From Onthophagus taurus (taxonomy: Eukaryota; Arthropoda; Insecta; Coleoptera; Scarabaeidae): a stretch of DNA of 64,000 nucleotides. The stretch spans positions 39,005,501 through 39,069,500 of the forward strand of contig NC_091966.1 in assembly GCF_036711975.1 (NCBI RefSeq), read 5' to 3'. The notes under the pieces were generated by a model that was not told the origin of the DNA, ran no database searches, and saw only the letters and a program-made list of their open reading frames with translations. Positions within the stretch are counted from its first letter, which is position 1. The number at the start of each line of letters is the position of its first letter. Of this stretch, positions 22,161 to 33,100 are shown piece after piece. The translations under genes were made by a program, and so were the position numbers.

Positions 22161-23816
22161 ATGGGGAAGAAAGATAAAAATAAAAAGAAAGGTAAAGGTG
22201 CGGAAAAAACGGCGGTTAAAACCGAAAAAAAGATGAGCTCAAAATTAAAAAAAGAACTTGAAGCTAAAGGTGAGGTGAGTTAAAAGATACAATAATTGTA
22301 AATTCATTCTAATTAACCACCTTATTTTATTTCTTAATAATGTAGGAAGACATAGAAACGATTCTGGCACAACTTGAAAAAGAAGAAAAAGCACGATTAA
22401 AAGTAACAGAAACTTTGGTTGAACCACCATCGAGAAGGTTAAATTTCAGTCTTGTTGCTCATCCGTTAAAAGAGGAATTAATTTTATTCGGTGGCGAATT
22501 TTATAATGGCCAAAAAGTAAATTTAACCTATTTCATTTATTGACATCTAAAATCCTTTTTTGTAGACTTTTCTTTATAACGATCTTTATTTTTACAACAT
22601 CCCAAACAACACTTGGACTATTTTAAAAGCACCCGGTGCCCCCCCACCAAGATGTAGTCACCAAATGGTGGTTAATTCAGTAAATAAAGGCCAATTATGG
22701 ATTTTTGGTGGTGAATTTTCGAGTCCAACTCAATCTCAATTTTATCACTATCGAGATCTTTGGTTATTTAATTTATCTGCTAAAACATGGGAGAAAATCC
22801 AAGCTCCAAATGGACCAAGTGCTCGAAGTGGTCATAGGATGGTTTATCATAAAAAAATGATCTTTGTGTTTGGGGGGTTTCACGATAATTTAAGAGATTA
22901 TAAATACTTCAATGATCTATTTTGTTTTAATACTGAAACATATTCTTGGCATAAAATTGAAGCCCCAGGAAGTGTTCCAAATCCCAGGTCAGGTTGTTGT
23001 TTCGTTCCTTTAATTGATGGAAAGCTTTTGGTTTATGGAGGTTATAGTAAAGAAAAATTAAAAAAGGATGTTGATAAAGGACATTTTTATACTGATTCTT
23101 TTTCATTGGTGCAAGATAAAAATGATCAAACTGGGTTAAAATGGAAATGGACCCAAACAAAACTTTCGGGGATTTCACCTTCATCAAGATGTAGCATGCC
23201 CATAACTATTGCACCAAATGGATATGCATATTCTTTTGGGGGCGTTTTTGATGTTGAGGAAGATGAGGAAATATTACGCGGGAAATTCTTCAATGATTTT
23301 TTTAGTTTAGATTTAGAAAAAAATAATTGGAGATTAATTACTCTGCAAAAACGTAAAGATAAAACTAAATTAAAACAGGAATGTTCTGAAGCAATGGACG
23401 AAGATGATAAAAAAGATGATGAAGAAGAAATTACAAAAGAAGAAACCACTACCATAGCTGATGATGGTGTTTTTAAGGTTACAATAGGCCCTGCTGCTTC
23501 AACTTCAAACACAACTCAGATGGAGAGTGGAAAAGATGATGATGTTTTCACACCTTGTCCAAGAATGAATTGTGGTTTAGCTGTCAAACATGGTATTTTG
23601 TATTTGTATGGGGGAATGTTTGAGGATGGTGACCGTCAAGTTACTTTATGTGATTTTTATTCATTGGATTTAAAAAAATTGGATGAATGGAAAACGATTA
23701 TTGGTGATACAGAAACTCAGGAATGGATGGATTCAGATTCAGAATCGGATGAGGATGAAAGTGATGATGAGGAAGGAGATGATAAATCAGGCGAAGAAGA
23801 TATGGAAACTGATTAA
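22161..23816 (+). CDS. KLHDC4: Kelch domain-containing protein 4
   Basis: Three exons: 22161-22274, 22346-22516 and 22566-23816, both introns short with GT...TAG borders and in phase, giving 511 residues (human protein 520). A Lys-rich N-terminus ('MGKKDKNKKKGKG') is followed by the conserved 'DIETILAQLEKEEKA' helix, then kelch repeats (about residues 65-430) with the double-glycine signature, e.g. 'LILFGGEF', 'LWIFGGEF', 'IFVFGGFHD', 'LLVYGGYSK', 'YSFGGVFD' and 'LYLYGGMF'. These form a beta-propeller. An acidic insert lies near residues 320-345 and a very acidic tail ends the protein. The molecular role of KLHDC4 is poorly defined; a propeller scaffold is the safest description. It converges on a truncated NDUFB1 copy and lies between inverted arms that are not present around ordinary genes. 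Confidence 0.9.
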
Positions 23817-23906
23817 AAATCTTATTTTATTAAATAATATTAATAAAACATTTTCTTAATTTATAATTTATTTTTCTCTAACATCTATACAGCTTAGCAA
23901 AACATT

Positions 23907-24045
23907 TTATGGCCAAGATGGTTGTTCACCTTGCTTTAATATTCTTCTATACAAAGCACTTTTATCGCGGAATAACACCATCCTTTCGGTTTCTTTCCTA
24001 TCCAAAAACCAACGCAATCCATATTTAACAAGGGGAAAAGCCATC
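23907..24045 (-). pseudogene. 5'-truncated NDUFB1 copy 3
   Basis: The minus strand reads 'MAFPLVKYGLRWFLDRKETER' through 'DKSALYRRILKQGEQPSWP' and stops at 23907. The first ~11 codons are replaced by satellite-derived sequence. Glycines in the membrane segment are changed (GYG to KYG, GIG to GLR), which puts charges into the helix and argues against function. Its 3' end faces the KLHDC4 stop codon 90 bp away, as in the presumed original arrangement. Junction with satellite is the same as in copy 2. Confidence 0.75.
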
Positions 24046-26170
24046 AAAGGAAAAGAATTGACAACATCAAAAATGTTAGATTGAAAAAATGTCGGAATTA
24101 TCAAAAAGTATCAGGTGAAATTAAAAAATGACAGAACACACCAAAAACTTAAAAATTCTTGAAAATATCAAAATTGCGAATACATCAAAGAAAATTGTGT
24201 AGAGTTGATAGTGTCAAAAAATGTCAAAAACAGTTTGATAAGTATAAAAATTGCTCAAAACTGTCAAAAATTATAGGTTGAGTGGAGTTCTTAAATTCAA
24301 AAAATGGTAAAAAACATCAAAAACTTAAAAATTCTTGGAAACATCCAATTTGTAAAGACATTAAAAATCATTGTGTTGGGTTCAAAGTGACAAAAAGTAT
24401 CAAATATGTCAGATTGGGTTGAGTTTATAAAGAAATATCAAAAGAGTTAGCTGAAGTTAAAAAGTGACAGAAAGCATCAAAAACTTACAAATCCATGAAA
24501 ATATCAAAATTATGAATACATAAAAGATGATTGCATTGGGTTGATAGTGTCGAAAATATCAAAAACATTTAGGTAAGTATAAAAATTGCTAGAAATTGTC
24601 AAAAATGTCAGGTTGAGTAGAGTTCTTAAATGCATAAAATATCAGAAATGTCGAAAACAGTTTAGTGTAGTTAAAAAATGGCAGAAAACATTAAAAAAGT
24701 TAGAAATTCTTGAAAATATCCAATTTGTGAAGACATCAAAGACGATTGTGTTTTTATTCAGAGTGCCAAAAAGTGTCAAAAATGACAAAAACAGACAACA
24801 TCAAAAATGTTAGATTGAGTGGAGCTCTTAAATTGAAAAAAATGTCAGAATTGAAAATATCAAAATTGCGAAGATATCAAAGATAATTGTGTAGAGTTGG
24901 TAGTGTCAAAAAATGTCAAAAACAGTTTGATAAGTATAAAAATTGCAGGTTGAGTTGAGTTCTTAAATTCAAAAAATGGCAGAAAACATCAAAAACTTAA
25001 AAATTCTTGGAAACATCTAATTTGTGAAGACATTAAAAGTCATTGTGTTGGGTTCAAAGTGTTGAAAAGTCAACAATGTCAAAAACAGTTAGATAAGTGT
25101 AAAAATTGCCAAAAAGTATCAAAAATGTCAGATTGGGTTGAATTTATAAATTCAAATAATTTCAGAAATGTCAATAAGAGTCGGGTGAAGTTAAAAAGTG
25201 ACAGAAAGCATCAAAAACTTACAAATACGTGAAAACCTGGGTATTTTCTGTCCGCACTGCAACTGTTCAGGCAAATAATTTCTTTATTTGTATAAAAAAA
25301 ATATGTAGGCAAAAATCAATTTTTCGATAATTTTATGATTGATTTATCAGGTTGAAGGTTTCGAACATTATCATGAATTGTTTATAAAATTTGTTGAGTG
25401 CATTAACAGGATGAAAAAACGGCCAAACCCGAAAGACCCACCTTTACAGACGGAAGGTGCTAAAAAAATGTTTACAGACGAAGGGTTAAAGATGATTGTG
25501 TTGGGTGATAGTGCCAAAATGTGTTAAAAATGTCAAAAGTAGTTTGGTAAGTATAAACATTTCTAGAAATTGTCAAAAAAGTCAGGTTGTCGAAAAGAGT
25601 CTAGTGTAGTTAAAAAATGGCAGAAAGCATCAAAAACTTAAAAAATCTTGGAAACACCCGATTTGTGAAGATATCAAAGATAATTGTATTGGGTTCAGAG
25701 TACCAAAAGGTGTCCAAAATGTCAAAAACAGTTAGGTAAGTATTGCTAGAAAATATCAAAAATGTCAGATTGAGTTGAGTTCCTAAATTCATAAAATGTC
25801 AAAAATGTTAAAAAGAGTCAGGTAAAGTTAAAAAGTGACAGAAAGCATCAAAAACTTACAGATCCTTGAAAATATCAAAATTATGAAGACATTAAAGGTG
25901 ATTGTGTTGGGTTCAAAGTGACAAAAAGTATCAAATATGTCAGATTGGGTTGAGTTTATAAAGAAATATCAAAAGAGTTAGCTGAAGTTAAAAAGTGACA
26001 GAATGCATCAAAATCTTACAAATACTTGAAAATATCAAAATTATGAAGACATAAAAGATGATTGTGTTAGGTTGATAGTGTCAAAAAGTGTTGAAAATGT
26101 CAAAAACAGTTAGGTAAGTGTAAAAATTGCTAGAAACTGTCAAAAATGTCAGGTTGAGTTGACAACTATT
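24046..26170 (-). repeat. ~200-bp satellite-like tandem repeat (right array)
   Basis: Reverse complement of the left array units: phrases such as GATTGTGTTGGGTTCAAAGTG and ATCAAAAACTTAAAAATTCTTGG recur about every 200 bp with unit alternation. Non-satellite sequence with a short open frame (25339-25527) interrupts it near 25240-25450. Confidence 0.75.
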
Positions 26171-26480
26171 GTTGAACAACTTTTACCACCTCTCGAGAAA
26201 TTTATCCAATAGTTAAATTGGCGCTCTTAAGCCAATGAGAGCGCTTAACCATGGTAATTATCCCTTAGATATTTTATCAGGAGGATGGTAAAAGTGGGCT
26301 GAAGAATAGTAACAATAACAAGATAATAATAATAATCAGTGAATTCAATCAAGATTGGATGGAGTCATTTTCATTCATATGGACCATAAATGGACTTTTC
26401 TCATTTACCACGAAGGAAAACTCGCACACCAGAAAAACTCGCACACCATAAAAGTCAAATTTGGAGAGACACTTTACTAC

Positions 26481-27119
26481 AAAACATACTCAATTTGGTA
26501 ATAATAATAATACATATATTAAAAAAAATCAAAAATTAAGGTTGGTATTAATATTTAAAAATTAAATTACTATCTTCATTGTTGCTAATTACGGATTTAA
26601 TGTTTTTTATTCAAACTTTTTGGTGCTTTTGAGATAAGTGCGTCATCTTTGGACTCATTTTAAAGTTAAAAAATGAATAAATCCAATATTTTGTTCCACA
26701 ATGATGTTTATTTTATTTCAATCTGTAAAACTCGTGTTTCGCTTATCTCATATAGCGTCAAGCACACGGCTCTCATATTTCAAGGTAATTTTTTAACTTT
26801 TGGTTATATTAATTAGGTTTTTAGTGATATGAATATAATATCAAGATACAAGTTATATTAGCATAGTTGAAAATTAAGAATACTAAAACATTATATATTT
26901 GTGTTCTTTTTTTTTTCAAGACATATGGTAAAGTAGGTATATTTAGGAGTCTTTAGATGTACTACATAGTGGTAGATTACAGTGGAGAACTACAAAAGGA
27001 GTTCATTCATCCTTAATTTATTGTCACTACACTCTTTCAACATTACATGTTTCTTAAAATATTTATTTGTTCATTTGCAATTATTATAATAAATACATCT
27101 AATAAAAAATTCTTTGTAT
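26481..27119. other. Intergenic DNA between KLHDC4 block and IFT172 3' end
   Basis: No gene seen. On the minus strand the sequence just below 27119 holds the IFT172 3' untranslated region. TTTATT near 27062 gives an AATAAA signal about 55 bases past the stop codon. Confidence 0.45.
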
Positions 27120-30100
27120 CTATATAACAGAAGGTGTTCCAAGCCAATTTTGTATAAAAGTTAATTCACTCGAAATATTGCTATCTGGATACATCTTTGC
27201 AGCCATATTAATTTTTAACCAAATTTCTTTATTAGCTTCATACGATGATTTTGAAAAAGTCACTGTTTTATTCGATAAAGGATATCCCGAAATAATACAA
27301 GGATTTTCACCGTTAATTAAACTTGACTCATACATTCCTCGGTCATCCAAAGGAAGGGTTTGATCAACATTTTGATCCATGCTAATTGTTAGTACCCATT
27401 CTCGAACGCTATCATGTTCTTGGCGCGAATTTTCCAAGTATAAATTTTCTGGAATGGGAACGTTCGATGGAAAATCTGTTTGTACAAAATCGGTGTGATC
27501 AACTAATTGACCTTCTCCTTCCTCAATAGCTTCACAAATATCTAAATAATGATTAAGAAATACAAATGCTTCTCCGATTCTTCCCGAGTCTCTTAATTCA
27601 ATTCCGGCTTCATAAAAGCCTTTATCAGCGGGATAAATATCTGTGTATCTTAATAAACCCACAGATAACTTTAAAGCTATCCCTTTTAAAGGGCTAACTT
27701 GTTTACAAGCAATCCTCAAAGTATTAAAATGAGATATGATTAATAACGTTTTAAAATGTATTTTGTATTGAATATCTGACGATGGTAAAACTTCTGTTCC
27801 TTCGTTTAATTCGTATAGCATTTGCCTCAATCTTTTCCATAACTCGTAACTTTCTGAATCATATGTATCAGTCATTGAAAAGATATTCACACTAATTTGG
27901 TTGTAAATGTTAAAATTTTGAGTTACAGCCGGAACCCCGTATGTTATGTACAATTTCAAAGCTTCAGCAATAAAACCTTCTTTGATTAATTGCGAGGCAT
28001 ACAACGCGACGTATTTATGCAAAACCGGCGCACTGTGAGATTTTGCTTTTTCAATACACCTCGCCCATTGACCTTGTTCGACTAATAAATCTAAAGCGCC
28101 GATTATGTCAACGTCAGCTAATTGCTCCACGTTTCCCTCGGTGAGTAATCTGTCTTTGTAACGACTTTCAACGTATGCTTCGTAAGCAGGTTCGAGTTCT
28201 TTAGCTAATTTTCTTGCCCTAACCCAATCTTCGGCGGAAATGAAGGTATCGATTGCATCTTTGGTTAAGTCTGCGTTAACGTATAGTTGAGCAGCAACTG
28301 TGTGTTCGCCAATTGAAATTAATCTAAAATTAGAAAATAAATATTTAATGCTATTTATTGTGGGGTGTAGTATCTATGTAAAGATCTGAGAAACCATGAC
28401 ATCCAATTGGTTCTTTAAACAATCACAATTCCAACATGTGAGTCCTACGACCCAAGATGGTTCGAGGAAAAAAACAAATCTTCAAGATGAAAAATGAGGT
28501 AACAGAAATCACAAAAGAAGTCGCACAACATAGTAACCGATAAGAGGCGGAACATCTTAAATGTGGGCTCAGAGGAGGTATCAGAGATTAATAGTGGTGA
28601 AGCTACGAGTTGCTTTAAAGAGGATGAGGAACAGAAAAGCACCCGGAAAAGACAGAGTGACAGGCAAAATATACAAGATGGGAGGGATATCACTGGAGGA
28701 AGCTCATCTTGTTGAAGAGATGCCTACAGGAACAGGGGATTCCAACAGCGTGGAAGAATGTAGAGGTTATCTTGCAATTCGGCTTCTATCAGCTAGTCGA
28801 ACAGGCAGGTTTTGGAAAAGGCTATAGCATGATAGAGCGCCTCCAAGTCATCTATCCACATCCACTTGGTCTTCATAGATTATCAAAGAATTACCAAATA
28901 TTCAAGTTTAAAAAAAAACTTTTTCTGTGTTTTTATCTCATCTTCAATCCATTAAACTTCAATAAAAACTTGATATCTAGCAGGAAGTTTAGTACCAACA
29001 TTAAGTATAACTGAATAAAACATCAAAACGTCTATTTTTAAACCTAAATTTTATTACAACTTCAATTATTATTCCGTAAACTTCACCAATATCGTGATAT
29101 CTAACAGGAAATTTAATATCAACCCAAATAAAATCAACTTAACAAACAAACAACGTCAAGTCTTTAAGATTTAACCAAAAACTTAGTTTTTAACTCAACT
29201 TCAATCCATTAAACTTGAATAAAAACTTAATATCTAACAGAAAATTTGGTTCCAACCCAACCAACATTAACTATAACTTAATAAAACATCGAAACGTCTA
29301 TTTTTAATCCTAAATTTTATTTCAACTTCATTTTTATTCCGTCAACTTCATCAAAAACTTGATATCTAATAGGAAATTTAATATCAACCCAAATAAATTC
29401 AACCTAATAAACCAAACAACGTCAAGTCTTTAAGTTTTAGCCGAAAACTTAGTTTTTATCTCAACTTCAATCCATTAAACTTCAATAAAAACTTAATATC
29501 TAACAGGAAATTTGGTATCAACCCAACCAACATTAACTATAACTTAATAAAACATCAAAACGTCTATTTTTAATCCTAAATTTTATTTCAACTTCATTTT
29601 TATTCCGTCAACTTCATCAAAAACTTGATATCTAATAGGAAATTTAATATCAACCCAAATAAATTCAACCTAATAAACCAAACAACGTCAAGTCTTTAAG
29701 TTTTAGCCGAAAACTTAGTTTTTATCTCAACTTCAATCCATTAAACTTCAATAAAAACTTAATATCCAACAGGAAATTTGGTATCAACCCAACCAACATT
29801 AACTATAACTTAATAAAACATCAAAACGTCTATTTTTAATCCTAAATTTTATTTCAACTTCATTTTTATTCCGTCAACTTCATCAAAAACTTGATATCTA
29901 ATAGGAAATTTAATATCAACCCAAATAAATTCAACCTAACAAACCAAACAACGTCAAGTCTTTAAGTTTTAGCCGAAAACTTAGTTTTTATCTCAACTTC
30001 AATCCATTAAACTTCAATAAAAACTTAATATCCAACAGGAAATTTGGTATCAACCCAACCAACATTAACTATAACTTAATAAAACATCAAAACGTCTATT

Positions 30101-33100
30101 TTTAATCCTAAATTTTATTTCAACTTCATTCTTATTCGTCAACTTCATCAAAAACTTGATATCTAATAGGAAATTTAATATCAACCCAAATAAATGCAAC
30201 CTAACAAACCAAACAACGTCAAGTCTTTAAGTTTTAGCCGAAAACTTAGTTTTTATCTCAACTTCAATCCATTAAACTTCAATAAAAAGTTAATATCTAA
30301 CAGGAAATTTGGTATCAACCCAACCAACATTAACTATAACTTAATAAAACATCAAAACGTCTATTTTTAATCCTAAATTTTATTTCAACTTCATTCTTAT
30401 TCCGTCAACTTCATCAAAAACTTGATATCTAATAGGAAATTTAATATCAACCCAAATAAATGCAACCTAACAAACCAAACAACGTCAAGTCTTTAAGTTT
30501 TAGCCGAAAACTTAGTTTTTATCTCAACTTCAATCCATTAAACTTCAATAAAAACTTAATATCTAACAGGAAATTTGGTATCAACCCAACCAACATTAAC
30601 TATAACTTAATAAAACATCAAAACGTCTATTTTTAATCCTAAATTTTATTTCAACTTCATTCTTATTCCGTCAACTTCATCAAAAACTTGATATCTAATA
30701 GGAAATTTAATATCAACCCAAATAAATTCAACCTAACAAACCAAACAACGTCAAGTCTTTAAGTTTTAGCCGAAAACTTAGTTTTTATCTCAACTTCAAT
30801 CCATTAAACTTCAATAAAAACTTAATATCCAACAGGAAATTTGGTATCAACCCAATCAACATTAACTATAACTTAATAAAACATCAAAACGTCTATTTTT
30901 AATCCTAATTTTATTTCAACTTCATTCTTATTCCATCAACTTCATCAAAAACTTGATATCTAATAGGAAATTTAATATCAACCCAAATAAATTCAATCTA
31001 ACAAATCAAACAACTTCAAGTCTTTAAGTTTTAGCCGAAAACTTAGTTTTTATCTCAACTTCAATCCATTAAACTTCAATAAAAACTTAATATCTAACAG
31101 GAAATTTGGTATCCACCCAACCAACATTAACTATAACTTAATAAAACATCAAAACGTCTATTTTTAATCCTAAATTTTATTTCAACTTCATTCTTATTTC
31201 GTCAATTTCATCAAAAACTTGATATCTAATAGGAAATTTAATATCAACCCAAATAAATTCAACCTAACAAATCAAACAACGTCAAGTCTTTAAGTTTTAG
31301 CCGAAAACTTAGTTTTTATCTCAACTTCAATCCATTAAACTTCAATAAAAACTTAATATCTAACAGGAAATTTGGTATCCACCCAACCAACATTAACTAT
31401 AACTTAATAAAACATCGAAACGTCTATTTTTAATCCTAAATTTTATTTCAACTTCATTCTTATTCCGTCAACTTCATCAAAAACTTGATATCTAATAGGA
31501 AATTTAATATCAACCCAAATAAATTCAACCTAACAAACCAAACAACGTCAAGTCTTTAAGTTTTAGCCGAAAACTTAGTTTTTATCTCAACTTCAATCCA
31601 TTAAACTTCAATAAAAACTTAATATCTAACAGGAAATTTGGTATCAACACAACCAACATTAACTATAACTTAATAAAACATCAAAACGTCTATTTTTAAT
31701 CCTAAATTTTATTTGAACTTCATTCTTATTCCGTCAACTTCATCATAAACTTGATATCTAATAGGAAATTTAATATCAACCCAAATAAATTCAACCTAAC
31801 AAACCAAACAACGTCAAGTCTTTAAGTTTTAGCCGAAAACTTAGTTTTTATCTCAACTTCAATCCATTAAACTTCAATAAAAACTTAATATCCAACAGGA
31901 AATTTGGTATCAACCCAATCAACATTAACTATAACTTAATAAAACATCAAAACGTCTATTTTTAATCCTAAATTTTATTTGAACTTCATTCTTATTCCGT
32001 AAACTTCATCAAAAACTTGATATCTCATAGGATATTTAATATCATCCCAAATATATTCAACGTAACAAACCAAACAACATTAAGTCTTCAAGTTTTAACG
32101 AAAACCTTTGTTTTTACCTCAACTTCAATCTATTAAACTTCAGCAAAAGCTTGATTTCTAATAGGAAATTTAATACTAACCCAAATAACATTACCAAACT
32201 TGAACCTAATAAATAAAATATCGAAACGTTTATTTTTAATCCAAAATTTAATGTTAACTTCAATTCTTATCCAGTAAACTTCATCAAAACCTAACTTTTT
32301 GATAGGAAAATTAATATCATCTTATATAATTTCGTGCCAACAAACAACACATCATCAAACCTTCATTTTTTAACCAAAACTTAGTCTCTGAAAATTTTCA
32401 TTTTTAGATACTCCGTCAAGACATGGGTAATACTAGAAGCAAGATCTGTCTTAACTACGGGTCAAACTGGATGAGGAGATGCTGATGGAGAAAATCTCAG
32501 TTGGGAGAGGTGTTGTATCACGTTGGCACTGGAAGACATCTTCAAGAAACTATCGTGGGCATGAATATCGACGTCACCTACTTAAATCACCTGAGATTTG
32601 CGGACAACATCGTGCTGATAAGCAGCGACCCAGAGAAGTTGAAAGATATGCTGGAGCAACTCCATAAAGTATCAGCAGATGTGGGTCAAAATCTTAAATC
32701 CGGACACTTTCCAGTTTTCGATCTAACATTATATCTAGCTTGGCTGCGATATCAAGTCAATTGCCAATAGACTGAGAACAAACCAAAGAGCCATGGACAA
32801 TGCTCAGTCTAAGAGACAGTGCGTATAGTGGCGAGGATTGCTGGCTTAAAGTGGCGATAAGCAGGACATGTGGCAAGATAAGACAGTATCAGATGGCCGA
32901 AAAAGATCATCCAGTGGAGGCTTTAGACAACAAATCGAAGTGTGGGAAGGCCACAACGAAGATGGCTGAATGACATTATGAAGATTGGAAGGAGAAATTG
33001 GCTAAAAATGGCGCCAAACAGAAATACATGGAAAAACATGGAACTGACAAAAAAAGAAAGATGTGTTTGAAGGCAACACTTAAATTTACCTTGGTGCTAA

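Larger units (their letters stand above)
23691..26480 (-). repeat. Right arm of the inverted duplication around KLHDC4
   Basis: It begins within the KLHDC4 3' coding sequence, continues through a truncated NDUFB1 copy and a ~2.1-kb satellite, and ends with hAT BED-finger sequence. This is the reverse-complement order of the left arm (19755-21800). The right arm is about 0.7 kb longer, mainly through more satellite units and an interruption near 25250-25340. Confidence 0.75.

Noticed and set aside
23907-24104. Minus-strand 65-codon ORF as a working NDUFB1 gene
   Set aside because: The N-terminus is replaced by satellite sequence, and charged residues enter the membrane segment; the copy at 17960-18130 is intact.
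28903-32400. CRISPR-like regular array
   Set aside because: The units are contiguous 266-bp tandem copies without short repeats plus unique spacers, in insect nuclear DNA.
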